Assembly (NCBI RefSeq): GCF_032884065.1
Contig: NC_088865.1
Coordinates: forward strand, 43,223,152 to 43,287,151
DNA length: 64,000 bases
Source: Artemia franciscana
Lineage: Eukaryota > Arthropoda > Branchiopoda > Anostraca > Artemiidae
Direction of reading: 5' to 3'
Below are positions 1 through 11,247 of the stretch, piece after piece; within the stretch, counting starts at the first letter, position 1; the number at the start of each line of letters is the position of its first letter. Under the pieces are notes generated by a model. The model was not told the origin of the DNA and made no database searches. It worked only from the letters and a program-made list of their open reading frames with translations. Both the position numbers and the translations under genes were made by a program.

Positions 1-232
1 AATGCCCTTAGTCTTATTAATTGCATCAATCTTAGCAGCAGTATTATTAGTACTCACATGATGCCCTTTGGTTAGTTCAAAATCCACCACAACATACCCT
101 GGAAGTTCTGACTTAATAAGTTAAACCGTTCCTGAGGTATTACCGTTACACCTTTTTGACAGTCTAGATGCTCATAGTTCATTTTGACTTAATTCATCAT
201 GCACCAAAACGCTCTTTGAAAGCTTCACCTTC

Positions 233-312
<80 letters not shown>

Positions 313-880
313 CAGTAGTAGTAGTAATAGTAGTAGTCAGTAGTTGTAGATAGGAGCACTAGCAATACTAGCTGTAGGACTAGTAGCAGTATTAACACCA
401 ATAGCCCTAGCACAAGTAGCAGCATTAGTATTAACACGTTACCTTTTCATCAATTCAACATCTCCCTCATTAAATCCTTGGAGTTTCAACTTAATGCAAT
501 CAGATTTGATAACCCGTTTGTCCATATCGTGTTTTAATTTAGTTATACTTGCACCTCAAAACTTGCAAAAATTTTCATCTTAATACTCATAGTGATAGTG
601 TTGGTTGCAATAGAAGTAGCACGGACAAAAAAAAAAATTGTCCGAATGCGGACAAAAACAACCCTTTAGATTATAAAGGTTCCCTGAAAAAAAAGGGCAT
701 TGAAAGAATAAATCCCAGAAAGTATTATGTAACACCAACGTGTGCGTCCTCCTCAATTAAGTTGGGATCCTCCATGGGCCCCTGAAATCTAGAATGTCAT
801 GCGAGATCCCGTCATCCTTAACATAGGCAAACATTCTCCTATAACATAACATGCGAAAAAATCTTCAAACATCTTGAAAA
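1..880. other. Low-complexity and unassigned sequence at the left edge
   Basis: No gene recognised. It is dominated by the trinucleotide tract at 233-345 with degenerate AGT/AGC-rich flanks. The short open frames across the tract are repeat artefacts (poly-Val, poly-Tyr). Confidence 0.6.
233..345. repeat. (TAG)n / (AGT)n microsatellite
   Basis: About 110 bases of near-perfect AGT triplets with a few interruptions. The same triplet forms the 3' tail of both RTE LINEs at 53.2 and 61.7 kb, but no LINE sequence is visible next to this tract. Confidence 0.95.
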
Positions 881-890
881 ACGTCTTGTC

Positions 891-1228
891 GGTAAAATTG
901 GTTGCTAGGGGACCCCCCCGTCTGAATTGACTGTTAGGGCCCCCCTTTGGAATTGGATACTAGGGGTCCCGTCGGAATTGGTTGCTATGGGGTTTGATGA
1001 AATTGGGTACAAGGGGCCCCAGCGGAATTGGATGCTAGGGTCCTCGTTGGAATTGAATGCTAGGGCCTCCCGTTAAAATTGGTTGCTAGAGGTTCCATTG
1101 GAATTGACTTCTAGGGCCCCTCTCCTTTAAAATTGGTTGCTAGGGGCTCTCATGGAATTGACTGCTAGCCCCCCTCGTGGAATTAGATGCTAGGTTCCCG
1201 TTGGAATTGGATGCTAGGGTATAGTAAT
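891..1228. repeat. ~30-bp minisatellite
   Basis: About eleven imperfect copies of a unit like AATTGGATGCTAGGGGCCCC, each with a variable C-rich stretch. Copies are diverged and vary in length. Confidence 0.9.
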
Positions 1229-1239
1229 CTCCTCGGAGG

Positions 1240-3540
1240 CATTGAATATTATTTCCGTGCGTACTGAATCAGCGCCATCTTCAGTGTCGTAAAGTTCAGT
1301 GAAGAGAAGTGTGTTCAGTGCCCAGTCAGTGAGTATGTCCCACGGTACAGCTCAGGAATAGGCTTTCCCAGAAATGATGTGTAGAACTGCATTTAACACT
1401 TGCATTATTTCAAACGGGTGTTGAGATCCAGAACCTTCCCTAATCTGTCCAACAGTCCCAAGTAACTCTTGAGTGTGCTGAAGCCACCCAGCCGTAAGAG
1501 GATCTATTTCTTCAAGGACATGTATCTGTCTCGGGAGCAATAGTGGTAAGAGCTTTCCAGTAAAGTGGCTGATCAATGATCAGTACTGAATTCACACTCC
1601 ATTTGGGGCACTGTTCTCAAACGACTCTGAATATGGAGTAGATACAAATGGGATCACTTTGTCTCATATCTATCATGGGCATGAAGAGAATGGAGGCTTT
1701 CCCTGAGTAAGAGCCTCAACATACATCAACATATCAACATACGGATAATTTATAGATCTCTTCCAGCTAGGTAAGGGTGGAAAAAAAAGTATGGATGTCT
1801 TTCGTAGCAATTTGTGACACTTTGAGGGATCCAGAATCGAAGCACATGGTAGCGTATTGTACAGAAGGTTAGGTTATCCTAGTGTCTGTCTGAGATACTT
1901 ATTGAGAATTCGGTTTGGTCCAGTTATCAGCCTTGACATAACAAAATTTCTCCTCTCAAGTACTGTTGAAGACCTCAACAGTGGCGTCACAGAAACAATT
2001 ATGCCCATGCGTGAAAAGTGTTGTTACCATCAAGGGTTCGGACGTCATCGTCGACGTTATCAGATATGTGCTGCATACAAAAATTCCTTCCAGGCCTTCT
2101 ATGTTTGTGCTGTTAGAAACCACGGCGGTACGCTTGAAGAGCTTCGTCTTGTAATATGATGAGCTGAAACCCATAGCACTGAGCATGTCAATTAGAAAGT
2201 GGCTGATAAAAAGATGATCCAGCTGGACAGCTAATACAGTCTGAAGAGGTGATCTGACTGCCTTTGACCGACAGACTTGTAACATGCACTGAACTATTTA
2301 CACAGCCTTCCTGTCTGTTTGTCCCCAACGCAGAGAGAGTTGAGAAAAAGCCGCAAAGATGACAGTAGGTATTCGAGGTTGTCTGTTATCTGCCCAAAGT
2401 TTTTAGAATTGGGATATACATCCGTTTGTTGTTTAATACCTTTGGCATCACTTTTGATTCTAGCTACTGCAGCTCGTACGATAGCTTTCTTCTCTTGTTT
2501 CACGTCAACAATTTTCGGCTTTAGGTAATACACGCTGGGAATGGCATGAGCCGGGACTCTTAGCATAATAACGTCCTGTCAGCCGTCTATCAGTGCAAAT
2601 ACTGCACTTTCACCCATTTTCTTTTTCATGCATCTTCCACTTCATCCAGAATCCTCTGAATCGTCCACGAGCTCATTCTTCATACTAACAAGATCATTCA
2701 GTGTAAGTTACTCATCATCGTTAGCCTGAAAAAAACTGGACAACTTTCTCGTACTCCTCGTTCTGATTCAAGTTTTTTTTGTTTTCAGACTGTGAAAGAA
2801 TTCCGCTTTACCTGTTGGGGATATAACGTTGCGTTATAAACTTTGAGTTGCAGGATTTGTGGTAAACTACATCAGTAGCGATTAGATCGACAGTGGCAGC
2901 AAGAATTCTAGCCATCACTGCTCCTGACCAGTCGTCATTTCTCTTTGCGCAAAACCTTCAGAGTATATTTTCAAACTCTTTTGTTCTAACCTTGAAACTG
3001 TATTCTTTCTTCTTCGGTATGTCAAAGGTAAATGGTTTAGAGCAAAAGAGACAATCGGATTTAAAGTTGAAGTTGCCTAATAAACGGGAATATTCTCGCC
3101 TCTGACCTTGATTCACCTGTGTCAACGACGACAAGTACTCTGATTTTTCTAACATTTTTCATTCCACAGACCTCTATTATTGTGTTTTCAAATTCACTCG
3201 TTCTAATCATGAAACTGTATTCTTTCTTCTTTGTTCCGTCAAAGGTAACTGGCTTAGAGGCAAAAGAGACAATTTGAATTAAAGTTTCCTGATAAAGGGG
3301 AAGATTCTCGCCTCTGACTTTGTTTCAACTGCGACAACTATGACTGGTACCCTTCGACAGATTTCTTGTTTGTGAAGCTAGACCTGCATGACCTGGGACA
3401 AGATACCCAATGACTGCCTTGACACCTTCACGCTTCCTTGATCGAAATACTTTATCCACCAAGTCTGCAACTTTCGATCCCAAAACGACTTTTCCCGACT
3501 TTTTCACTATTTCTTCTTTGGAAATGATACAATCCATATC
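1240..3540 (-). pseudogene. Decayed member of a multicopy invertebrate gene family of unknown function
   Basis: Reading the minus strand from 3540 to 1240 gives protein-like blocks in the order expected of one gene, broken by frameshifts and stops. First is MDCIISKEEIVKKSGKVVLG with PGHAGLASQTRNLSK. Then a CLFC cysteine pair with a VRTKEFEN segment, RNDDW...VMARI, and DVVYHKSCNSKF. Then VYPNSKNFGQITDNLEYLLS, LFISHFLIDMLSAMGFSSSY, SDNVDDDVRTLDGNNTFH and MGIIVSVTPL. Then VLEEIDPLTAGWLQHTQELL and ISGKAYS, a stop, and ILTDWALNTLLFTELYDTED. From memory, blocks such as CLFC, RNDDW, VYH-C and DNVD-RTLDG recur in uncharacterised, probably transposon-linked invertebrate proteins. The function is unknown to me. 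At least two frame changes (near 2085 and 2050), a TGA after KAYS and a ~210-bp internal duplication make it dead. Confidence 0.6.
2955..3362 (-). repeat. ~210-219 bp tandem duplication inside the pseudogene
   Basis: Two diverged direct copies (about 2960-3145 and 3180-3360) share GTTCTAAC/TCATGAAACTGTATTC, CAAAAGAGACAAT and ATTCTCGCCTCTGAC. They duplicate the CLFC...VRTKEFEN coding block. Confidence 0.8.
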
Positions 3541-4470
3541 GACCGTTTGATTTTAAATTCAAATAAAGGAGATTTTCATAATCACTGTGACCTAGTACCC
3601 AATTTTAGGCATCAATTTTGTTGTTGTACGCCTTTATATGGGAACACGAATTTCATCTCCTAAATATCAACCTCAACCTTAAAAAAAAAACATACTTGCT
3701 GGGTCGGGTAGTGAAAGTATCATACCTATTGTAAGTTGTTCTGGGTCAAACCATTCTCTTCCTGGACTTTATAATACTCAAGGTTTTTTTTAACACAAAG
3801 AGGATACATCTGAACACAATGCTATGCGTGCATAAAATTTTAGAGTACTAGGTTAAAATTTTCAAAGCATGTTGAGGGGTATGTAGCAATGGTGCTACTA
3901 CCGCTATTAGCACTAATATTACTAAGGATATTGGTAATCTTATGGAACTTCTAGGGACTGTTGAAGGGGATGTTGGGCTAAATCAAAACACATTATGTGC
4001 ATGCTCGTTATCCGAAGGACGTAGGGTATGCCCTATACCATAGAATACGGTATATATTTAAAATTTTCACAGAAAGTTTATGTTGCATTAAAGCTAAATC
4101 AAAAGGCACTACGTGTATGCTGGTTGTCAATCTGACATCTAAGCAATATCTCAAGAACAACTTGGCTGAAATTTTCAGGGCTTCTACTTGTACAATTGAA
4201 CAAAATCAAGAGTCTAAGTGCATCCAAGTTGTCAAAATAGCAGAGATACAATGTTTTGGGAATGGTATTAAGTCAAATTTTCCATGAAAATTTGAGGAGG
4301 TGTAAAACTAAATTAAAAAAATACTATGCGCGTCAAGATCTTTAAAAGGGCGTATGCTTTTAAAAATTGTTAGAAAATTTCCCGACATATAAGTAGCGAG
4401 CCAGACTACGAATTCTTATAAAAAAAAGGTTTAAAATATTTTTTTCTTTTTTCAATGAAAAAACCATGTC
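3541..4470. other. Unassigned intergenic DNA
   Basis: I see no gene. The 96-codon plus-strand open frame at 3997-4287 resembles nothing known to me. Phrases such as CTAAATCAAAA(G/C)(A/G)CA recur within it, which suggests an old repeat. Confidence 0.4.
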
Positions 4471-6694
4471 AATAACTAGAGCTAAGAGCTCATATGGCAC
4501 TTGTGACGAAGTTGGAAGAGCTAAGAGCCAAGAGCTCATAAGGCATGAGCTCAAGCAAAATTCTAAGAATCAATAGATTGATTTAAAAGGAAAATCAGAG
4601 GCTTAATGCCGGTCGGGATTTAAAATCTCGACTTTGCTCTGAGAAATGAGGTCCATCTAAATATCAAAATTCATTTAGATATGATCCGAGCCCTGACACA
4701 AGAGGTCCTTCTAAATATCAAAATTCATTAAGATCCGATCACCCACTCGTTAGTTAAAAATACCTCTTTTCTTCTAATTTTGTCTCTCACTTTCAGCCCT
4801 CCACATAGTCGAATCGGGGAAAACGACTTTATCAAGTCAATTTGTGCAGGTCCCTGACACGCCTACCAATTTTCATCGTTCTAGCACGTCCAGAAGCACC
4901 GAACTCGCCAAAGTACTGGACCCCCCTAACTCCCCCAAAGATAGCGGATCCAGTCCTGGTACGTCAATCCCGTATCTATTTGCTACTCACCAAGTTTCAT
5001 AGTTTCATTCCGATCTCTGAGATATGAGTTCCTTCTAAATATCAAATTTCATTAAGATCTTGTCACCCGTTCGTAAGTTAAAAATAACTCATTTTTTCTA
5101 ATTTTTCCGAATTAACTCCCCCAAAGAGAGTGGATTCAGTCCGATTATGTCAATCACGCATCTAAGACTCATACTTATTCTTCCCATCAAGTTTCATCCC
5201 GATCTCTCCACTCTAGGCGTTTTCCAAGATTTCCCGTTGCCCCCCGTCCAACTCCCACCAATACCACCGGATACTGTCATGATTTAAAATAAGAGCTCTG
5301 AGACACGAGGTCCTTCTAAATATAGAATTTCATTAAGATCTGATCAACCATTCGTAAGTTAAAAATACCCCATTTTTTTCGTTTTTTCTTCTCCCTCCAG
5401 CCCCTCGATGGTCAAACCGGGGAAACGACTGTTATCAAGTTAATTTGTGCAGATCCTTGACACGCCTACCAATTTTCATCGTACTAGCACGTCTTCTGAG
5501 ACATAAAGATCTTTCTATATATCAAGTTTCATTAACATGCTATCGCCCATTCGGAAGATAAAGATATCTCAATTTTCTCGTTTTCCAAGATTTCCGGTTT
5601 CCCCCTCCAAATCCCTCCAATGTCACCGAATCTGGTTGGGATTTAAAATAAGATCTCTGAAGTACAAGATCCTTTTAAATATCAAAATGTCATTAAGATC
5701 TGATCACCCGTTCGTAAGTTACAAATAGGCCTACCTCAATTTTTTCAGAATTAACCACCACCATCTCCCGCAACTCCCCCAAAGAGAGCCAACCCGGTCG
5801 GGTTATGTCAATCACGTATCTAGGACTTTTGCTTATTCTTCCCACCAAGTATCATCACGATCTCTCTACTCTAAGCGTTTTCCAAGATTTCCGCTTTCGT
5901 CCTCCAGCTCCCCCCAATGTCACCGGATCCAGTCAGGATTTAAAATAAGCTCTGAGACACAAAGTCCTTTTAAATATCAAATTTCATTACGATCCAAACA
6001 CCCGTTCGTAAGTTAAAAATACCTCATTTTTTCTAATTTTTTTCTGAATTAGCCCCCCCCCCCCAACTCCCCCAAAGAGAGCGGATCCGGTCCGGTTGTG
6101 TCAATGATGTATCTAGGACACGTATCTTGAGAATGATGTGTCTGTAGGATGATGTATCTTGTGCTTATTCTTCCCAACAAGTTTCATCCCGATCTTTCTA
6201 CACTAAGCCTTTTCCAAGATTTCCAGTTCCCCTCCCCCCCAATGATACTAGATCTTGTCGGGATTTAAAATAAGATATTTGAGTTGCGAGGTCCTTCTAA
6301 ATATCAAATTTTATTAAGATCCGATCACTCCTTCGTAAGTTAAAAATACCTCTTTTTTCCAATTTTTCAGAATTAACCCTCCACCCCTCCCCCAACTCTC
6401 CCAAAGAGAATGGATCTGTTCCGGTTATGTCAATCACGTATCAAGGACTTGTGCTTATTTTTTCCGCCAAGTTTCATCCGATCCCTCCACTCTAAGCGTT
6501 TTCCAAGATTTCAGGTTTCCCCCTCTAACTCCTCTCAATGTCACTGGATCTGATCGGGATTTAAAATAAGAGCTCTGAGACACGAGATCTTTCTAAATAT
6601 CAAATTTCATTGAGATCCGATCAGCCGTTCGTAAATTAAAATACCTAATTTTTTTCTGATTGGTAAATACCAAATGCCATAAAAAACTAGCAAA
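4471..6694 (+). repeat. Repeat family R-B, copy 1 (internally tandem, ends in a hairpin)
   Basis: Opens with AGAGCTAAGAGCTCATATGG, as do the copies at 24.07 and 41.83 kb. The body is a chain of ~300-bp units around GAGACACGAGGTCCTTCTAA, CATTAAGATCCGATCACCC, CCCAAAGAGAGCGGATCC and CATTTTCCAAGATTTCC-type phrases. It ends in a decayed form of the terminal palindrome CACTTGGTAAATACCAAGTG followed by CCATA. No transposase, reverse transcriptase or terminal inverted repeat is seen. A short frame (SLTRLPIFIVLARPEAPNSP) recurs in all three copies, probably by descent rather than function. Confidence 0.85.
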
Positions 6695-6829
6695 AATCAG
6701 TTTAAACACTTTTGCACGTAAAAAGTTTTTCTAAGGAAAGAAAAGAGCTGCACTAAGCCAAAATTGGGCAGATATATAGTCAAATAATTTTCCAAGCGTA
6801 TTTCCATTAAAATACGTTCTAAAATTACC

Positions 6830-7055
6830 AAGCTACGCAGTGCCATCAGCCATCCTCTGCTTTCGCATATCCTTCCTGTTTACCTTCCAGATTTCTTCAA
6901 GTACCAATATAAATCTGGGTCTACTCTGGCTGGGCTTGCAGTCATGCCATTAACCCCCGTTGTAAAACAAATAACCAGCGACACTAGTAGTCGATACTCG
7001 AACCCCTGTACTCATGGAAAAAAAAATTCAATTCTAGTATGCTAAGCTAACCTTA
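6830..7055 (-). repeat. Possible tRNA-derived SINE
   Basis: On the minus strand, GGTTAGCTTAGCATACTAG (A-box-like, about 7053-7035) is followed by GGGGTTCGAGTATC (B-box-like, about 6990-7003). Spacing resembles a pol III promoter with an A-run inserted. The body continues to about 6830. Only one copy is seen, so the assignment is tentative. Confidence 0.4.
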
Positions 7056-7253
7056 GTGATCCTTCCTTACAAAATTGACGACGTCTTGGTTGATCATTTC
7101 TAACAAAATTGGATTGACAAAATGGATAAGGAATGGAAAAAGCAGAAGATAAAAATGGATCTAAACCTATGTCTTCCAAGGAATCTTCAAAAAATCGAAA
7201 AGTATAAAATTTCAAACCGTCAGTTGGGGTACACGGGAATTTCAGTGGAAGGC

Positions 7254-7655
7254 TCAAAAATGTTCTCAAAAGGACAGGAAGGCCCATATAGTTTATAATT
7301 TTACTCGCAGTTGAGATCTCATTGTTGCTAAATGTATATTTATTACACTTTTCAGGAACAAGGGTTCTTCGTGGAAGCTGGAGCATTTCAAAAATGTTCT
7401 CAAAAGGACAGGAAGGCCCAGATAGTTTATAATTTTACTCGCAGTTGAGATATCATTGTTGATAAATTTATATTTATTACACTTTTCAGGAACAAGGGTT
7501 CTTCGTGGAAGCTGGAGCATTTCAAAAATGTTCTCAAAGGACAGGAAGGCCCATATAGTTTATAATTTTACTCGCAGTTGAGATATCATTGTTGATAAAT
7601 TTATATTTATTACACTTTTCAGGAACAAGGGTTCTTCGTGGAAGCTGGAGCATTT
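7254..7655 (+). repeat. Three tandem 133-134 bp units, each with a 3' splice site and the first bases of the FkbM exon
   Basis: Units start at 7254, 7388 and 7522. Each contains the intron end (TATTTATTACACTTTTCAG), acceptors at 7355, 7489 and 7622, and the first ~32 exon bases (EQGFFVEAGA). The first two copies then jump back into TCAAAAATGTTCTC. Only the third continues into the true exon. The copies differ at only a few bases, so the duplication is young. Confidence 0.93.
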
Positions 7656-8150
7656 GATGGTGAATTTTCCTCAAACACCCTATATATGGAGCGAGCTTTA
7701 AACTGGACTGGGATACTCATAGAGCCAGATCCTTTCAATTTCTCATTGCTAAAGCAGAAACAAAGAAAGTCATGGTTACTGCCTGCATGCCTCAGTCCTT
7801 TCAAGTATCCTGTAAAATCGAAATTCATTAAAGATTTGTTGAACAGCAGACTTGGTGAACTTGAGGATTCGATCACTGTTCAATGTTTTCCTCTGACTTC
7901 AATACTCCTTGCGTTAAATGCGACTCAAGTAGATTTTTTAAGTTTGGATGTAGAAGGGGCAGAGATGGGAATACTAAGCAACCTCAACTGGAATCTGCTA
8001 AAAATTAAATCAATGACGGTTGAACATCGATATATAAAAGAGGGAACTCAAGCACTTAAAGATTTCATGCAAACTAAAGGATTCATGATGATGAAAAGAT
8101 TGCGTGGCAGATTCGTTGATGATTATATTTTCATCAACTATTTGTATTAA
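7623..8150 (+). CDS. FkbM-type methyltransferase domain / Star-like protein, terminal exon (partial gene)
   Basis: An open frame starts directly after the 3' splice site TTTTCAG|GAA (7620-7622) and runs 175 codons to TAA at 8148-8150. It begins EQGFFVEAGAFDGEFSSNTL and continues YMERALNWTG-ILIEPDP, LPACLSPF, FPLTSILLALNATQVDFLSL and DVEGAEMGIL, ending in DDYIFINYLY. These are the hallmarks of the arthropod FkbM (Methyltransf_21) domain in Star-like proteins: the GFF-EAGA-DGE loop, LIE-DP, and D-SLDVEG-E. Fly Star is a membrane protein that helps export EGF-receptor ligands; whether this copy does so is unknown. The N-terminal exons, with the expected membrane segment, were not found. The exon looks intact, with no stop or frameshift. 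It follows a triplicated splice-site array. Confidence 0.82.
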   Translation, partial: EQGFFVEAGAFDGEFSSNTLYMERALNWTGILIEPDPFNFSLLKQKQRKSWLLPACLSPFKYPVKSKFIKDLLNSRLGELEDSITVQCFPLTSILLALNATQVDFLSLDVEGAEMGILSNLNWNLLKIKSMTVEHRYIKEGTQALKDFMQTKGFMMMKRLRGRFVDDYIFINYLY

Positions 8151-10084
8151 GTATGTTTATACTTAATGAATCCTTTAATTAAATTTATGACTATCTTTCG
8201 CTTAACAATTGTTTTAATTATCTTTATACTTGATAAAATGGTTTATTGAGATCTCATTCTTTCTATCGCTACAGAAGCCACTTTTAAAATAATTTATTGT
8301 AAAGCAAGGGCTATTGTCAGAATACTAACCGTTCTTCGTTTAAAACCTTGCTTAATATCAATTCTCCTCATCTTATTTCGCGTGCTTATTCACTTTTGCA
8401 CTTGCATGGTCATCTTCCCGCTCCCCTTTGTAATAATTTATATTTTATTTCCGACCAATAAACTTACAATTTCCGCAGTTCCAACTAGTAGCGTCAGTTG
8501 GGCGGGGGCTGTGTTCTCACTCATTAATTTTGAAAAGTACCTTTTTGGGGACATTTCCACCTAAAAATGCCTTTTTCTAGTACTTTCAGTCAGAAATTGA
8601 AAATACGACAAATTCGACTCCCCCCAAGGTATTGAAAAATATATTTGCCCCCTCCTTCAATTCTGTGAAATGACACCATTGCTTCCAATAATTTACAGAG
8701 CCCTCGCGGTCCATCAGTGCGATCTGACTTCAACTCTTTGATAGCTTGTAACATGGTCTGGAACACACTCCCAGAGTCTGCATGATGCTGCCATTCCTTT
8801 GGCATCTTCAAAAATAATGTGGGAGTACTTCCAGTTAATAATTGAATTTTTTTTTTGGCTTCCCTTAGAGTTGATTATAAGCGGTTATTATTTGATATTT
8901 TAATGCTTAAAATTTTTTCCGGATTTTTATATTAGGAATACATGCCAGATTTATTGATCATCTATTTGGTATTTTTATTGTTAATACAATGTTTTTTGTT
9001 GTTAAATGCAATACAATTTTTATATCAAGATTGCATGACAGCCTCATTGATTATATCTTTGCTATTTTAATTACCAGTAAGTATTTTTTATTGTTAATTC
9101 TTTTTTTTTAACAATTTATGTTCAAAAATGGAATTGTATATATACTTTTATTAAGTATATTTAGTAATACTTTTATTAAGTCGTTAAAATTCTTCGATCC
9201 ATCTAGTATTTATTGTTATTTTTCTTTGACAAAGGTATAAAAAAATAATTCTCAGTATTAACGAAATATTTACGAGGGAATTAGGACGAGATTAGGATAT
9301 GATAGTTAGATTGCGACATATTTTATTCTGCTTGCAACGCCCTCTAAATTGTCTTGTATTCTTTTTCTCTTTCTTTAAGAAATAATATTTTACTATCAGA
9401 TAAGGAAACAAAAATACCAGTCGTTTACAAGAATTACAAGCGGGAGTGAACATACCTTTAGGATACAAGAAATAGATTTAAAGGGGAGGGGGTAATTTTA
9501 GCAAGCACCTAGAAATTATTTTTAAATGAGTACCTTTAATGTGATATTTAAAAAAAAACCTTGCGCCTTTTATGTCACAGATGGGGTTCGTATATTAATA
9601 ACTTCGTAGCTTCGCTCAATATTTTAGTTTTCCTTGCAGGTTTTGTCATTTCCCCCAACAGGGAATATAATAAAGCATAATTTGAGCATATGCTGATTGA
9701 CCAAATTAATTTTAGGTCCCCTTTTTTAAAGTCTGGGCCACGAATGCTGAAGGACAAGTCTAAACTGATGAGAAAATGCAATTTTTGGACAGACGAATAA
9801 TTCCGTCTTTTGTATATCTGATTGGTTCTTTTGTGAGAAGTGTTCAGCCAGTTTAACGAACGAAGTTTTTAAGTCACAAAACTTTTCACAATTAATTTTT
9901 CTGTTTCTTTGTAGTTTGTCTTTCTGATAACTTGTCTTTCTTCAAACTCCTTAAAAGGATTGAGACCTCCTTTTTCCGATCGTATAGAAAAGAAAAATAG
10001 GAAGATAAATGCCAAGACTATAAGCCTATCAGACATACCTATCCATATTCCTATGAATCCCATGTTCATGAATCCTTCAATCTT
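8151..10084. other. 3' flank of the FkbM exon; no gene recognised
   Basis: AT-rich. Minus-strand open frames at 8590-8811 and 9869-10069 are open but unrecognised. The second begins with a hydrophobic run (LIVLAFIFLFFF). Neither has independent support. Confidence 0.4.
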
Positions 10085-10509
10085 GCTTTAAGAACGTTAG
10101 TTTTAGCGCCGGTTGACTGTCTCAAAGACAAAGGGCCTATTATCAATTTTCCAAGCATCACAGGGAATTTCCGAAGCAATTTTGATAAAAATTGATAGGG
10201 GATCTTAGAGGCGTCAAACAGTTCGAAAACCTAACGAGAAGCTAGTTTTAAACAAAGGAAATGTATAGTCTCTTGCTAATTGTTAAGCAAAACACTGTCT
10301 AATCAATGCACATACAGCTTGAATATTGTACATCCTGTATCCTAAGATTTCGATCAAGGCAGTTAGCACTGCAGGAAACTTCTGAAGCTGTAGCATTATC
10401 CAGAGACTTCTTTTGAGCTGCTTTTTAATGTTTTCCAAGCAGATATATTAAAATTTTTCCTTTTTAGGGACTGTCCTTTCCTGAATTTTAAAAAGAAAAT
10501 CCTGCTCCG

Positions 10510-10553
<44 letters not shown>

Positions 10554-10620
10554 TTTCTAATGATGTAAGAACTTTAAAAAGAAAATTCTGCTCCGTTTGA
10601 TAATAAAAAGAAATGTTATG
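10085..10620 (+). repeat. Repeat R-E, copy 1 (inverted partner at 15.59 kb), with poly-A
   Basis: Shares GACTGTCTCAAAGACAAAGG and TTTAGGGACTGTCC(T)TTCCTGAATTT with the reverse complement of 15590-15950, in the same order. A 36-base poly-A run lies at 10512-10547. Confidence 0.7.
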
Positions 10621-11247
10621 TTTTCAGATTATTTAAGTTTCATTAGATCTAAAGAACTCTATCTTTGGCACAAAACGGGATAAGTTAAACTTTTTTTTTT
10701 AATCTCCAGGAAAGTAGGTGTCGGTTTTTAGTTTTGTGTCGCTTATTCGCATCTCTTGTTAGAGCTATACAAGGTATGCCAAGACCTCCCAGTCACTTCT
10801 GAATAGTTTGGCCACACAAACTTAAAAAGCTTGTAATAGACGAGATATGGTGATCCTTTAAAGTATCGAAAGACCCAAAAAATCTAAAGTAATTTCAAAA
10901 TTAAAACTTAACCCAGCCCAATTAGAAGACATCACGGCTGGAAGGAAAAAAAATATTTTAAGCAAAAGGAACATAGTAACCAGACCGTATACGCTGCAAG
11001 TAGACAGTGAATGAGGGCAAAGCTGACCATGAAGGGGTTCTCGGAACCTCAGCTTGCGCGTAGAAAAATTTCAACTCTTCAGGAGGAAAACGATAATTTT
11101 AAGATTTTCTATTGGTTGTGAATATTAATAATGTACGGGGAAAAATGGAAACTATTCCATAAATATGTCATTTAAAAGCTGGTGGAAGAAAAGTAGACAG
11201 ATTTTAAGGAATTGCTCAAGCTTTATGTACAAATATTTCTTAGACCA
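10621..11247. other. Unassigned DNA
   Basis: No gene or repeat boundary recognised. Confidence 0.4.

Noticed and set aside
168-437. Open frames of poly-Val and poly-Tyr across the trinucleotide tract
   Set aside because: They are the translation of (AGT)n in different frames, with no support outside the tract.
4842-5027. Recurring frame SLTRLPIFIVLARPEAPNSP in the three R-B copies
   Set aside because: It is in a non-coding-looking repeat body; the three versions vary in length and frame end, so shared descent explains it.
4471-6694. R-B as a Helitron
   Set aside because: The end palindrome is right in kind, but no consistent CTRR follows it in the copies seen, and no 5' TC is fixed.
8590-8811. 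73-codon minus-strand frame (FQTMLQAIKELKSDRTDGPR)
   Set aside because: Composition looks protein-like but I could not place it in a family or find flanking exons.
9869-10069. Minus-strand frame with a membrane-like segment, considered as the missing N-terminus of the Star-like protein
   Set aside because: It is on the opposite strand to the FkbM exon and has no matching splice donor in frame.
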